The notes: a model not told the origin generated them from the letters alone. Numbered from the stretch's first letter, positions 26,420 to 40,120 are shown. The stretch: DNA of 64,000 bases from Auanema rhodensis (GCA_964057225.1 OZ059899.1:10044001-10108000); one strand, 5' to 3'. A program made the numbers and translations.

Positions 26420-26492
26420 GGCCGCGTGGCGCAATGGATAACGCGTCTGCCTACGGAGCAGAAGATTGTAGGTTCGAATCCTGCCGTGGTCG
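26420..26492 (+). tRNA. tRNA-Arg(ACG) copy 7, canonical
   Basis: Consensus sequence, the fourth gene at 852 bp spacing (23864, 24716, 25568, 26420). T7 run at 26497-26503. Followed by B, A and A modules, so the next gene is 1672 bp away. Confidence 0.96.
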
Positions 26493-28091
26493 TAAATTTT
26501 TTTCATTTCACTTGTCATTTATAAAAATCGAATTTATCTTCTTCAACGATTATTTTTGCAATGTGTCATAAGAATTTCATAGTTGAACAAAACGTTTTTT
26601 GAGAAGTTTTTTTGTTGTCAACATATATATTTTCCTGGAATTCGAAAGCATTTGGGATGGAAATTAGAAAGAAAAGAACTAGTTTTTCCTACTTTGAAAC
26701 AAACAATAAGAAATAAAATGAAAAAGATTGTTAGATATCCAATTTAAACTTATACATTTACTTTGATAAAGAGCCTATTAGATTGAAATTTTATGTCTTA
26801 CAGTTCTCCAACAGAAGAGACTGATCCTGATTTTTCTACGATTACATAAAACTCTCGTTTGTTATAAAAGCATATTGGATAGAAATTTCGAAAGCATTTT
26901 GGATGGAAATTAGAACGAAAAGAACTAGTTTTTTCTCTTTTAAAACAAACAATAATAAACAAAATGAAAAGATTGTTAGATATCCAATTTTAACTTATAC
27001 ATTTACTTCGATGAAGAGCCTATTAGATTGAATTTTTATGTCTTACAGTTCTCCAACAGAACAGACTGATCCTGATTTTTCTACGATTACATAAAACTCT
27101 CGTTCGATATACAAAAAGGAGAGGAATAACGTTTCCAGGATATCAATGATATCGAATCTAGTGATACTGTAGAAAAATATAATGTCAGCTCCATAGTTTT
27201 TCTCTTAATTTCTCTCATCACAATAGTCTTAGTTTGTTTTCATAAGAGTTTCTGAAATCTTAGTTGAACAAGGCAGTATATATTTTTTTCTGGAATTCGA
27301 AAGCATTTGGGATGGAAATTAGAAAGAAAAGAACTAGTTTTTCCTACTTTAAAACAAACAATAAGAAATAAAATGAAAAAGATTGTTAGATATCCAATTT
27401 TAACTTATACATTTACTTCGATGAAGAGCCTATTAGATTGAATTTTTATGTCTTACAGTTCTCCAACAGAACAGACTGATCCTGATTTTTCTACGATTAC
27501 ATAAAACTCTCGTTCGATATACAAAAAGGAGAGGAATAACGTTTCCAGGATATCAATGATATCGAATCTAGTGATATTGTAGAAAAATGTAATGTCAGCT
27601 CCATAGTTTTTCTCTTAATTTCTCTCATCACAATAGTCTTAGTTTTTTTTCATAAGAGTTTCTGAAATCTTAGTTGAACAAGGCAGTATATATTTTTTTC
27701 TGGAATTCGAAAGCATTTGGGATGAAAATTAGAAAGAAAAGAACTAGTTTTTCCTACTTTAAAACAAACAATAAGAAATAAAATGAAAAAGATTGTTAGA
27801 TATCCAATTTAAACTTATACATTTACTTCGATGAAGAGCCTATTAGATTGAATTTTTATGTCTTACAGTTCTCCAACAGAACAGACTGATCCTGATTTTT
27901 CTACGATTACATAAAACTCTCGTTCGATATACAAAAAGGAGAGGAATAACGTTTCCAGGATATCAATGATATCGAATCTAGTGATATTGTAGAAAAATAT
28001 AATGTCAGCTCCATAGTTTTTCTCTTAATGTCTCTCATCACAATAGTCTTAGTTATTTTTCATAAGAGTTTCTGAAATCTTAGTTGAACAA

Positions 28092-28164
28092 GGCCGCGTG
28101 GCGCAATGGATAACGCGTCTGCCTACGGAGCAGAAGATTGTAGGTTCGAATCCTGCCGTGGTCG
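28092..28164 (+). tRNA. tRNA-Arg(ACG) copy 8, canonical
   Basis: Consensus sequence with intact A and B boxes. T7 run at 28169-28175. The preceding extension has ttagttatttttc in place of the 8-T run. The core that follows carries aataatatg, a variant of a later subfamily. Confidence 0.96.
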
Positions 28165-28944
28165 TAAATTTTTTTCATTTCACTTGTCATTTATAAAAAT
28201 CGAATTTATCTTCTTCAACGATTATTTTTGCAATGTGTCATAAGAATTTCATAGTTGAACAAAACGTTTTTTAAGAAGTTTTTTTGTTGTCAACATATAT
28301 ATTTTCCTGGAATTCGAAAGCATTTGGGATGGAAATTAGAAAGAAAAGAACTAGTTTTTCCTACTTTAAAACAAACAATAAGAAATAATATGAAAAAGAT
28401 TGTTAGATATCCAATTTAAACTTATACATTTATTTCGATAAAGAGCCTATTAGTTTGAAATTTTATGTCTTACAGTTCTCCAACAGAACAGACTGATCCT
28501 GATTTTTCTACGATTACATAAAACTCTCGTTTGATATAAAAGCATATTGGATAGAAATTTCGAAAGCATTTGGGATGGAAATTAGAAAGAAAAGAACTAG
28601 TTTTTCCTACTTTAAAACAAACAATAAGAAATAAAATAAAAAAGATTGTTAGATATCCAATTTAAACTTATACATTTACTTCGATGAAGAGCCTATTAGA
28701 TTGAATTTTTATGTCTTACAGTTCTCCAACAGAACAGACTGATCCTGATTTTTCTACGATTACATAAAACTCTCGTTCGATATACAAAAAGGAGAGGAAT
28801 AACGTTTCCAGGATATCAATGATATCGAATCTAGTGATATTGTAGAAAAATGTAATGTCAGCTCCATAGTTTTTCTCTTAATTTCTCTCATCACAATAGT
28901 CTTAGTTTTTTTCCATAAGAGTTTCTGAAATCTTAGTTGAACAA

Positions 28945-29017
28945 GGCCGCGTGGCGCAATGGATAACGCGTCTGCCTACGGAGCAGAAGATTGTAGGTTC
29001 GAATCCTGCCGTGGTCG
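28945..29017 (+). tRNA. tRNA-Arg(ACG) copy 9, canonical
   Basis: Consensus sequence. T7 run at 29022-29028. It is the left end of a block that recurs 2965 bp downstream (copies 9, 10, 11 correspond to 12, 13, 14). Confidence 0.96.
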
Positions 29018-29796
29018 TAAATTTTTTTCATTTCACTTGTCATTTATAAAAATCGAATTTATCTTCTTCAACGATTATTTTTGCAATGTGTCATAAGAAT
29101 TTCATAGTTGAACAAAACGTTTTTTAAGAAGTTTTTTTGTTGTCAACATATATATTTTCCTGGAATTCGAAAGCATTTGGGATGGAAATTAGAAAGAAAA
29201 GAACTAGTTTTTCCTACTTTAAAACAAACAATAAGAAATAAAATGAAAAAGATTGTTAGATATCCAATTTAAACTTATACATTTACTTTGATAAAGAGCC
29301 TATTAGATTGAAATTTTATGTCTTACAGTTCTCCAACAGAACAGACTGATCCTGATTTTTCTACGATTACATAAAACTCTCGTTTGATATAAAAGCATAT
29401 TGGATAGAAATTTCGAAAGCATTTTGGATGGAAATTAGAATGAAAAGAACTAGTTTTTTCTATTTTAAAACAAACAATAATAAACAAAATGAAAAGATTG
29501 TTAGATATCCAATTTTAACTTATACATTTACTTCGATGAAGAGCCTATTAGATTGAATTTTTATGTCTTACAGTTCTCCAACAGAACAGACTGATCCTGA
29601 TTTTTCTACGATTACATAAAACTCTCGTTCGATATACAAAAAGGAGAGGAATAACGTTTCCAGGATATCAATGATATCGAATCTAGTGATACTGTAGAAA
29701 AATATAATGTCAGCTCCATAGTTTTTCTCTTAATTTCTCTCATCACAATAGTCTTAGTTATTTTTCATGAGAGTTTCTGAAATCTTAGTTGAACAA

Positions 29797-29869
29797 GGCC
29801 GCGTGGCGCAATGGATAACGCGTCTGCCTACGGAGCAGAAGATTGTAGGTTCGAATCCTGCCGTGGTCG
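29797..29869 (+). tRNA. tRNA-Arg(ACG) copy 10, canonical
   Basis: Consensus sequence. T7 run at 29874-29880. Marked by ttatttttcatgagag upstream and gttgaacgaaacg in the trailer, shared with copies 12 and 13. Confidence 0.96.
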
Positions 29870-31058
29870 TAAATTTTTTTCATTTCACTTGTCATTTATA
29901 AAAATCGAATTTATCTTCTTCAACGATTATTTTTGCAATGTGTCATAAGAATTTCATAGTTGAACGAAACGTTTTTTAAGAAGTTTTTTTGTTGTCAACA
30001 TATATATTTTCCTGGAATTCGAAAGCATTTGGGATGGAAATTAGAAAGAAAAGAACTAGTTTTTCCTACTTTAAAACAAACAATAAGAAATAAAATGAAA
30101 AAGATTGTTAGATATCCAATTTAAACTTATACATTTACTTTGATAAAGAGCCTATTAGATTGAAATTTTATGTCTTACAGTTCTCCAACAGAACAGACTG
30201 ATCCTGATTTTTCTACGATTACATAAAACTCTCGTTTGATATAAAAGCATATTGGATAGAAATTTCGAAAGCATTTTGGATGGAAATTAGAACGAAAAGA
30301 ACTAGTTTTTTCTATTTTAAAACAAACAATAATAAACAGAATGAAAAGATTGTTAGATATCCAATTTTAACTTATACATTTACTTCGATGAAGAGCCTAT
30401 TAGATTGAATTTTTATGTCTTACAGTTCTCCAACAGAACAGACTGATCCTGATTTTTCTACGATTACATAAAACTTTCGTTTGATATACAAAAAGGAGAG
30501 GAATAACGTTTCCAGGATATCAATGATATCGAATCTAGTGATATTGTAGAAAAATGTAATGTCAGCTCCATAGTTTTTCTCTTAATTTCTCTCATCACAA
30601 TAGTCTTAGTTTTTTTTCATAAGAGTTTCTGAAATCTTAGTTGAACAAGGCAGTATATATTTTTTTCTGGAATTCGAAAGCATTTGGGATGAAAATTAGA
30701 AAGAAAAGAACTAGTTTTTCCTACTTTAAAACAAACAATAAGAAATAAAATGAAAAAGATTGTCAGATATCCAATTTAAACTTATACATTTACTTCCATA
30801 AAGAGCCTATCAATTTGAAATTTTATGTCTTACAGTTCTCCAACAGAACAGACTGATCCTGATTTCTCTATGATTACATAAAACTCTCGTTTGATATACA
30901 AAAAGGAGAGGAATAACGTTTCCAGGATATCAATGATATCGAATCTAGTGATATTGTAGAAAAATGTAATGTCAGCTCCATAGTTTTTCTCTTAATTTCT
31001 CTCATCACAATAGTCTTAGTTTTTTTTCATAAGAGTTTCTGAAATCTTAGTTGAACAA

Positions 31059-31131
31059 GGCCGCGTGGCGCAATGGATAACGCGTCTGCCTACGGAGCAG
31101 AAGATTGTAGGTTCGAATCCTGCCGTGGTCG
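31059..31131 (+). tRNA. tRNA-Arg(ACG) copy 11, canonical body, variant trailer
   Basis: The gene body is consensus, but the trailer starts tgaa, with T7 at 31136-31142, then cttttcac, and later has a 5-T run (aacgtttttaag). This trailer defines the lineage of copies 11, 14, 17 and 24. Confidence 0.95.
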
Positions 31132-31909
31132 TGAATTTTTTTCTTTTCACTTGTCATTTATAAAAATCGAATTTATCTTCTTCAACGATTATTTTTGCAA
31201 TGTGTCATAAGAATTTCATAGTTGAACAAAACGTTTTTAAGAAGTTTTTTTGTTGTCAATATATATATTTTCCTGGAATTCGAAAGCATTTGGGATGGAA
31301 ATTAGAAAGAAAAGAACTAGTTTTTCCTACTTTAAAACAAACAATAAGAAATAAAATGAAAAAGATTGTTAGATATCCAATTTAAACTTATACATTTACT
31401 TTGATAAAGAGCCTATTAGATTGAAATTTTATGTCTTACAGTTCTCCAACAGAACAGACTGATCCTGATTTTTCTACGATTACATAAAACTCTCGTTTGA
31501 TATAAAAGCATATTGGATAGAAATTTCGAAAGCATTTTGGATGGAAATTAGAATGAAAAGAACTAGTTTTTTCTATTTTAAAACAAACAATAATAAACAA
31601 AATGAAAAGATTGTTAGATATCCAATTTTAACTTATACATTTACTTCGATGAAGAGCCTATTAGATTGAATTTTTATGTCTTACAGTTCTCCAACAGAAC
31701 AGACTGATCCTGATTTTTCTACGATTACATAAAACTCTCGTTCGATATACAAAAAGGAGAGGAATAACGTTTCCAGGATATCAATGATATCGAATCTAGT
31801 GATACTGTAGAAAAATATAATGTCAGCTCCATAGTTTTTCTCTTAATTTCTCTCATCACAATAGTCTTAGTTATTTTTCATGAGAGTTTCTGAAATCTTA
31901 GTTGAACAA

Positions 31910-31982
31910 GGCCGCGTGGCGCAATGGATAACGCGTCTGCCTACGGAGCAGAAGATTGTAGGTTCGAATCCTGCCGTGGTCG
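31910..31982 (+). tRNA. tRNA-Arg(ACG) copy 12, canonical
   Basis: Consensus sequence. T7 run at 31987-31993. Same flanks as copies 10 and 13 (ttatttttcatgagag, gaacgaaacg). Confidence 0.96.
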
Positions 31983-32761
31983 TAAATTTTTTTCATTTCA
32001 CTTGTCATTTATAAAAATCGAATTTATCTTCTTCAACGATTATTTTTGCAATGTGTCATAAGAATTTCATAGTTGAACGAAACGTTTTTTAAGAAGTTTT
32101 TTTGTTGTCAACATATATATTTTCCTGGAATTCGAAAGCATTTGGGATGGAAATTAGAAAGAAAAGAACTAGTTTTTCCTACTTTAAAACAAACAATAAG
32201 AAATAAAATGAAAAAGATTGTTAGATATCCAATTTAAACTTATACATTTACTTTGATAAAGAGCCTATTAGATTGAAATTTTATGTCTTACAGTTCTCCA
32301 ACAGAACAGACTGATCCTGATTTTTCTACGATTACATAAAACTCTCGTTTGATATAAAAGCATATTGGATAGAAATTTCGAAAGCATTTTGGATGGAAAT
32401 TAGAATGAAAAGAACTAGTTTTTTCTATTTTAAAACAAACAATAATAAACAAAATGAAAAGATTGTTAGATATCCAATTTTAACTTATACATTTACTTCG
32501 ATGAAGAGCCTATTAGATTGAATTTTTATGTCTTACAGTTCTCCAACAGAACAGACTGATCCTGATTTTTCTACGATTACATAAAACTCTCGTTCGATAT
32601 ACAAAAAGGAGAGGAATAACGTTTCCAGGATATCAATGATATCGAATCTAGTGATACTGTAGAAAAATATAATGTCAGCTCCATAGTTTTTCTCTTAATT
32701 TCTCTCATCACAATAGTCTTAGTTATTTTTCATGAGAGTTTCTGAAATCTTAGTTGAACAA

Positions 32762-32834
32762 GGCCGCGTGGCGCAATGGATAACGCGTCTGCCTACGGAG
32801 CAGAAGATTGTAGGTTCGAATCCTGCCGTGGTCG
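32762..32834 (+). tRNA. tRNA-Arg(ACG) copy 13, canonical
   Basis: Consensus sequence, 852 bp after copy 12. T7 run at 32839-32845. Followed by B (core aacagaatg), A and T, as after copy 10. Confidence 0.96.
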
Positions 32835-34023
32835 TAAATTTTTTTCATTTCACTTGTCATTTATAAAAATCGAATTTATCTTCTTCAACGATTATTTTTG
32901 CAATGTGTCATAAGAATTTCATAGTTGAACGAAACGTTTTTTAAGAAGTTTTTTTGTTGTCAACATATATATTTTCCTGGAATTCGAAAGCATTTGGGAT
33001 GGAAATTAGAAAGAAAAGAACTAGTTTTTCCTACTTTAAAACAAACAATAAGAAATAAAATGAAAAAGATTGTTAGATATCCAATTTAAACTTATACATT
33101 TACTTTGATAAAGAGCCTATTAGATTGAAATTTTATGTCTTACAGTTCTCCAACAGAACAGACTGATCCTGATTTTTCTACGATTACATAAAACTCTCGT
33201 TTGATATAAAAGCATATTGGATAGAAATTTCGAAAGCATTTTGGATGGAAATTAGAACGAAAAGAACTAGTTTTTTCTATTTTAAAACAAACAATAATAA
33301 ACAGAATGAAAAGATTGTTAGATATCCAATTTTAACTTATACATTTACTTCGATGAAGAGCCTATTAGATTGAATTTTTATGTCTTACAGTTCTCCAACA
33401 GAACAGACTGATCCTGATTTTTCTACGATTACATAAAACTCTCGTTTGATATACAAAAAGGAGAGGAATAACGTTTCCAGGATATCAATGATATCGAATC
33501 TAGTGATATTGTAGAAAAATGTAATGTCAGCTCCATAGTTTTTCTCTTAATTTCTCTCATCACAATAGTCTTAGTTTTTTTTCATAAGAGTTTCTGAAAT
33601 CTTAGTTGAACAAGGCAGTATATATTTTTTTCTGGAATTCGAAAGCATTTGGGATGAAAATTAGAAAGAAAAGAACTAGTTTTTCCTACTTTAAAACAAA
33701 CAATAAGAAATAAAATGAAAAAGATTGTCAGATATCCAATTTAAACTTATACATTTACTTCCATAAAGAGCCTATCAATTTGAAATTTTATGTCTTACAG
33801 TTCTCCAACAGAACAGACTGATCCTGATTTCTCTATGATTACATAAAACTCTCGTTTGATATACAAAAAGGAGAGGAATAACGTTTCCAGGATATCAATG
33901 ATATCGAATCTAGTGATATTGTAGAAAAATGTAATGTCAGCTCCATAGTTTTTCTCTTAATTTCTCTCATCACAATAGTCTTAGTTTTTTTTCATAAGAG
34001 TTTCTGAAATCTTAGTTGAACAA

Positions 34024-34096
34024 GGCCGCGTGGCGCAATGGATAACGCGTCTGCCTACGGAGCAGAAGATTGTAGGTTCGAATCCTGCCGTGGTCG
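34024..34096 (+). tRNA. tRNA-Arg(ACG) copy 14, canonical body, variant trailer
   Basis: Consensus body with the copy-11 trailer (tgaa, T7 at 34101-34107, 5-T run later). Followed by two B modules with acatgaaactc and one with the odd junction atttggaaagc, then an A module. Confidence 0.95.
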
Positions 34097-35531
34097 TGAA
34101 TTTTTTTCTTTTCACTTGTCATTTATAAAAATCGAATTTATCTTCTTCAACGATTATTTTTGCAATGTGTCATAAGAATTTCATAGTTGAACAAAACGTT
34201 TTTAAGAAGTTTTTTTGTTGTCAATATATATATTTTCCTGGAATTCGAAAGCATTTGGGATGGAAATTAGAAAGAAAAGAACTAGTTTTTCCTACTTTAA
34301 AACAAACAATAAGAAATAAAATGAAAAAGATTGTTAGATATCCAATTTAAACTTATACATTTACTTTGATAAAGAGCCTATTAGATTGAAATTTTATGTC
34401 TTACAGTTCTCCAACAGAACAGACTGATCCTGATTTTTCTACGATTACATGAAACTCTCGTTTGATATAAAAGCATATTGGATAGAAATTTGGAAAGCAT
34501 TTGGGATGGAAATTAGAAAGAAAAGAACTAGTTTTTCCTACTTTAAAACAAACAATAAGAAATAAAATGAAAAAGATTGTTAGATATCCAATTTAAACTT
34601 ATACATTTACTTCGATAAAGAGCCTATTAGTTTGAAATTTGATGTCTTACAGTTCTCCAACAGAACAGACTGATCCTGATTTTTCTACGATTACATGAAA
34701 CTCTCGTTTGATATAAAAGCATATTGGATAGAAATTTCGAAAGCATTTGGGATGGAAATTAGAAAGAAAAGAACTAGTTTTTCCTACTTTAAAACAAACA
34801 AAAAGAAATAAAATAAAAAAGATTGTTAGATATCCAATTTAAACTTATACATTTACTTTGATAAAGAGCCTATTAGATTGAAATTTTATGTCTTACAGTT
34901 CTCCAACAGAACAGACTGATCCTGATTTCTCTATGATTACATGAAACTCTCGTTTGATATAAAAAAAGGAGAGGAATAACGTTTCCAGGATTTCAATGAT
35001 ATCAAATCTAGTGATATTGTAGAAAAATGTAATGTCAGCTCCATAGTTTTTCTCTTAATTTCTCTCATCACAATAGTCTTAGTTTTTTTTCATAAGAGTT
35101 TCTGAAATCTTAGTTGAACAAGGCAGTATATATTTTTTTCTGGAATTCGAAAGCATTTGGGATGAAAATTAGAAAGAAAAGAACTAGTTTTTCCTACTTT
35201 AAAACAAACAATAAGAAATAAAATGAAAAAGATTGTTAGATATCCAATTTAAACTTATACATTTACTTCGATAAAGAGCCTATCAGTTTGAAATTTTATG
35301 TCTTACAGTTCTCCAACAGAACAGACTGATCCTGATTTCTGTATGATTACATAAAACTCTCGTTTGATATACAAAAAGGAGAGGAATAACGTTTCCAGGA
35401 TATCAATGATATCGAATCTAGTGATATTGTAGAAAAATGTAATGTCAGCTCCATAGTTTTTCTCTTAATTTCTCTCATCACAATAGTCTTAGTTTTTTTT
35501 TATGAGAGTTTCTGAAATCTTAGTTGAACAA

Positions 35532-35604
35532 GGCCGCGTGGCGCAATGGATAACGCGTCTGCCTACGGAGCAGAAGATTGTAGGTTCGAATCCTGCCGTG
35601 GTCG
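35532..35604 (+). tRNA. tRNA-Arg(ACG) copy 15, canonical
   Basis: Consensus sequence. T7 run at 35609-35615. The core after it has agaaacaaactag and acaatgagaaac variants, shared with copies 18, 25 and 37. The next gene is only 606 bp away (T-T pair). Confidence 0.96.
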
Positions 35605-35949
35605 TAAATTTTTTTCATTTCACTTGTCATTTATAAAAATCGAATTTATCTTCTTCAACGATTATTTTTGCAATGTGTCATAAGAATTTCATAGTTGAAC
35701 AAAACGTTTTTTAAGAAGTTTTTTTGTTGTCAATATATATATTTTCCTGGAATTCGAAAGCATTTGGGATGGAAATTAGAAAGAAACAAACTAGTTTTTC
35801 CTACTTTAAAACAAACAATGAGAAACAAAATGAAAAGATTGTTAGATATCCAATTTTAACTTATACATTTACTTCGATGAAGAGCCTATTAGATTGAAAT
35901 TTTATGTCTTACAGTTCTGCAACAGAACAGACTGATCCTGATTTCTCTA

Positions 35950-36556
35950 TGATTACATAAAACTCTCGTTTGATATACAAAAAGGAGAGGAATAACGTTT
36001 CCAGGATATCAATGATATCGAATCTAGTGATATTGTAGAAAAATGTAATGTCAGCTCCATAGTTTTTCTCTTAATTTCTCTCATCACAATAGTCTTAGTT
36101 TTTTTTCATAAGAGTTTCTGAAATCTTAGTTGAACAAGGCCGCGTGGCGCAATGGATAATGCGTCTGCCTACGGAGCAGAAGATTGTAGGTTCGAATCCT
36201 GCCGTGGTCGTAAATTTTTTTTATTTCACTTGTCATTTATAAAAATCGAATTTATCTTCTTCAACGATTATTTTTGCAATGTGTCATAAGAATTTCATAG
36301 TTGAACAAAACGTTTTTTAAGAAGTTTTTTTGTTGTCAACATATATATTTTCCTGGAATTCGAAAGCATTTGGGATGGAAATTAGAAAGAAAAGAACTAG
36401 TTTTTCCTACTTTAAAACAAACAATAAGAAATAAAATGAAAAAGGTTGTTAGATATCCAATTTAAACTTATACATTTACTTTGATAAAGAGCCTATTAGA
36501 TTGAAATTTTATGTCTTACAGTTCTCCAACAGAACAGACTGATCCTGATTTTTCTA
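35950..36556. repeat. Representative module T (607 bp, with tRNA)
   Basis: A module with a tRNA gene (tRNA 16) between the extension and the core. It is 606 bp in copies with a T7 terminator and 607 bp with T8. The order is extension, tRNA (73 bp), T run, a trailer of about 130 bp (cacttgtcatttataaaaat to gttgtcaacatatatat), EcoRI site and core. Confidence 0.9.
36138..36210 (+). tRNA. tRNA-Arg(ACG) copy 16, C23T
   Basis: C23T (36160) turns the G12-C23 D-stem pair into a G-U wobble; U33, anticodon and T loop are intact, so it may still work. T8 run at 36215-36222. It has the same C23T as damaged copies 19, 26 and 38 but not their T33A, so it looks like the earlier stage of that lineage. Confidence 0.88.
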
Positions 36557-37399
36557 CGATTACATAAAACTCTCGTTTGATATAAAAGCATATTGGATAG
36601 AAATTTCGAAAGCATTTTAGATGGAAATTAGAACGAAAAGAACTAGTTTTTTCTATTTTAAAACAAACAATAATAAACAGAATGAAAAGATTGTTAGATA
36701 TCCAATTTTAACTTATACATTTACTTCGATGAAGAGCCTATTAGATTGAATTTTTATGTCTTACAGTTCTCCAACAGAACAGACTGATCCTGATTTTTCT
36801 ACGATTACATAAAACTCTCGTTTGATAAACAAAAAGGAGAGGAATAACGTTTCCAGGATATCAATGATATCGAATCTAGTGATATTGTAGAAAAATGTAA
36901 TGTCAGCTCCATAGTTTTTCTCTTAATTTCTCTCATCACAATAGTCTTAGTTTTTTTTCATAAGAGTTTCTGAAATCTTAGTTGAACAAGGCAGTATATA
37001 TTTTTTTATGGAATTCGAAAGCATTTGGGATGAAAATTACAAAAAAAAGAACTAGTTTTTCCTACTTTAAAACAAACAATAAGAAATAAAATGAAAAAGA
37101 TTGTCAGATATCCAATTTAAACTTATACATTTACTTCCATAAAGAGCCTATCAATTTGAAATTTTATGTCTTACAGTTCTCCAACAGAACAGACTGATCC
37201 TGATTTCTCTACGATTACATAAAACTCTCGTTTGATATACAAAAAGGAGAGGAATAACGTTTCCAGGATATCAATGATATCGAATCTAGTGATATTGTAG
37301 AAAAATGTAATGTCAGCTCCATAGTTTTTCTCTTAATTTCTCTCATCACAATAGTCTTAGTTTTTTTTCATAAGAGTTTTTGAAATCTTAGTTGAACAA

Positions 37400-37473
37400 G
37401 GCCGCGTGGCGCAATGGATAACGCGTCTGCCTACGGATCAGAAGATTGTAGGTTCTGAATCCTGCCGTGGTCG
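37400..37473 (+). pseudogene. tRNA-Arg(ACG) copy 17, T-loop insertion
   Basis: 74 nt. G39 is T (37438), leaving a C31-U39 mismatch in the anticodon stem. An extra T (37456) makes an 8 nt T loop (TTCTGAAT) and breaks the B box. The trailer is of the copy-11 type (T7 at 37478-37484). The intact relatives are copies 11 and 14. Confidence 0.88.
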
Positions 37474-38662
37474 TGAATTTTTTTCTTTTCACTTGTCATT
37501 TATAAAAATCGAATTTATCTTCTTCAACGATTATTTTTGCAATGTGTCATAAGAATTTCATAGTTGAACAAAACGTTTTTAAGAAGTTTTTTTGTTGTCA
37601 ATATATATATTTTCCTGGAATTCGAAAGCATTTGGGATGGAAATTAGAAAGAAAAGAACTAGTTTTTCCTACTTTAAAACAAACAATAAGAAATAAAATG
37701 AAAAAGATTGTTAGATATCCAATTTAAACTTATACATTTACTTCGATAAAGAGCCTATTAGTTTGAAATTTGATGTCTTACAGTTCTCCAACAGAACAGA
37801 CTGATCCTGATTTTTCTACGATTACATGAAACTCTCGTTTGATATAAAAGCATATTGGATAGAAATTTCGAAAGCATTTGGGATGGAAATTAGAAAGAAA
37901 AGAACTAGTTTTTCCTACTTTAAAACAAACAAAAAGAAATAAAATAAAAAAGATTGTTAGATATCCAATTTAAACTTATACATTTACTTTGATAAAGAGC
38001 CTATTAGATTGAAATTTTATGTCTTACAGTTCTCCAACAGAACAGACTGATCCTGATTTCTCTATGATTACATAAAACTCTCGTTTGATATAAAAAAAGG
38101 AGAGGAATAACGTTTCCAGGATGTCAATGATATCGAATCTAGTGATATTGTAGAAAAATGTAATGTCAGCTCCATAGTTTTTCTCTTAATTTCTCTCATC
38201 ACAATAGTCTTAGTTTTTTTTCATAAGAGTTTCTGAAATCTTAGTTGAACAAGGCAGTATATATTTTTTTCTGGAATTCGAAAGCATTTGGGATGAAAAT
38301 TAGAAAGAAAAGAACTAGTTTTTCCTACTTTAAAACAAACAATAAGAAATAAAATGAAAAAGATTGTTAGATATCCAATTTAAACTTATACATTTACTTC
38401 GATAAAGAGCCTATCAGTTTGAAATTTTATGTCTTACAGTTCTCCAACAGAACAGACTGATCCTGATTTCTGTATGATTACATAAAACTCTCGTTTGATA
38501 TACAAAAAGGAGAGGAATAACGTTTCCAGGATATCAATGATATCGAATCTAGTGATATTGTAGAAAAATGTAATGTCAGCTCCATAGTTTTTCTCTTAAT
38601 TTCTCTCATCACAATAGTCTTAGTTTTTTTTCATGAGAGTTTCTGAAATCTTAGTTGAACAA

Positions 38663-38735
38663 GGCCGCGTGGCGCAATGGATAACGCGTCTGCCTACGGA
38701 GCAGAAGATTGTAGGTTCGAATCCTGCCGTGGTCG
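38663..38735 (+). tRNA. tRNA-Arg(ACG) copy 18, canonical
   Basis: Consensus sequence. T7 run at 38740-38746. Counterpart of copy 15 at +3131 bp and of copy 25 at -7778 bp. Confidence 0.96.
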
Positions 38736-39268
38736 TAAATTTTTTTCATTTCACTTGTCATTTATAAAAATCGAATTTATCTTCTTCAACGATTATTTTT
38801 GCAATGTGTCATAAGAATTTCATAGTTGAACAAAACGTTTTTTAAGAAGTTTTTTTGTTGTCAATATATATATTTTCCTGGAATTCGAAAGCATTTGGGA
38901 TGGAAATTAGAAAGAAACAAACTAGTTTTTCCTACTTTAAAACAAACAATGAGAAACAAAATGAAAAGATTGTTAGATATCCAATTTTAACTTATACATT
39001 TACTTCGATGAAGAGCCTATTAGATTGAAATTTTATGTCTTACAGTTCTCCAACAGAACAGACTGATCCTGATTTCTCTATGATTACATAAAACTCTCGT
39101 TTGATATACAAAAAGGAGAGGAATAACGTTTCCAGGATATCAATGATATCGAATCTAGTGATATTGTAGAAAAATGTAATGTCAGCTCCATAGTTTTTCT
39201 CTTAATTTCTCTCATCACAATAGTCTTAGTTTTTTTTCATAAGAGTTTCTGAAATCTTAGTTGAACAA

Positions 39269-39341
39269 GGCCGCGTGGCGCAATGGATAATGCGTCTGCC
39301 AACGGAGCAGAAGATTGTAGGTTCGAATCCTGCCGTGGTCG
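39269..39341 (+). pseudogene. tRNA-Arg(ACG) copy 19, U33 lost
   Basis: C23T (39291) plus T33A (39301). U33 is near-universal in elongator tRNAs and forms the anticodon U-turn, so decoding should be impaired; the promoter boxes are intact and it could still be transcribed. T8 run at 39346-39353. 606 bp after copy 18. Confidence 0.82.
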
Positions 39342-40120
39342 TAAATTTTTTTTATTTCACTTGTCATTTATAAAAATCGAATTTATCTTCTTCAACGATT
39401 ATTTTTGCAATGTGTCATAAGAATTTCATAGTTGAACAAAACGTTTTTTAAGAAGTTTTTTTGTTGTCAACATATATATTTTCCTGGAATTCGAAAGCAT
39501 TTGGGATGGAAATTAGAAAGAAAAGAACTAGTTTTTCCTACTTTAAAACAAACAATAAGAAATAAAATGAAAAAAGTTGTTAGATATCCAATTTAAACTT
39601 ATACATTTACTTTGATAAAGAGCCTATTAGATTGAAATTTTATGTCTTACAGTTCTCCAACAGAACAGACTGATCCTGATTTTTCTACGATTACATAAAA
39701 CTCTCGTTTGATATAAAAGCATATTGGATAGAAATTTCGAAAGCATTTTAGATGGAAATTAGAACGAAAAGAACTAGTTTTTTCTATTTTAAAACAAACA
39801 ATAATAAACAAAATGAAAAGATTGTTAGATATCCAATTTTAACTTATACATTTAATTCGATGAAGAGCCTATTAGATTGAATTTTTATGTCTTACAGTTC
39901 TCCAACAGAACAGACTGATCCTGATTTTTCTACGATTACATAAAACTCTCGTTTGATATACAAAAAGGAGAGGAATAACGTTTCCAGGATATCAATGATA
40001 TCGAATCTAGTGATATTGTAGAAAAATGTAATGTCAGCTCCATAGTTTTTCTCTTAATTTCTCTCATCACAATAGTCTTAGTTTTTTTTCATAAGAGTTT
40101 CTGAAATCTTAGTTGAACAA

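Larger units (their letters stand above)
28945..31485 (+). repeat. Block with a 2965 bp offset, copy 1
   Basis: tRNAs 9, 10 and 11 match tRNAs 12, 13 and 14 at an offset of 2965 bp (31059 to 34024, 29797 to 32762). Flank variants such as the copy-11 trailer and gaacgaaacg match too. The right edge is approximate, set where atttcgaaagc becomes atttggaaagc. Confidence 0.85.
31910..34450 (+). repeat. Block with a 2965 bp offset, copy 2
   Basis: Second copy of 28945-31485. It is nearly identical in order and private variants, so the duplication is recent. Confidence 0.85.
34500..36950 (+). repeat. Block with a 3131 bp offset, copy 1
   Basis: Contains B (gatgtcttac, acatgaaactc), A, and the T-T pair of tRNAs 15 and 16. 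It corresponds to about 37630-40080 with tRNAs 18 and 19 (35532 to 38663, 36138 to 39269). Edges are approximate. Confidence 0.8.

Noticed and set aside
31200-31385. 61-codon frame on the + strand, recurring at 34165, 37542 and 45320
   Set aside because: It starts in the tRNA trailer and runs into the core. It exists only in the four copies with a 5-T run (aacgtttttaag); all other trailers are out of frame.
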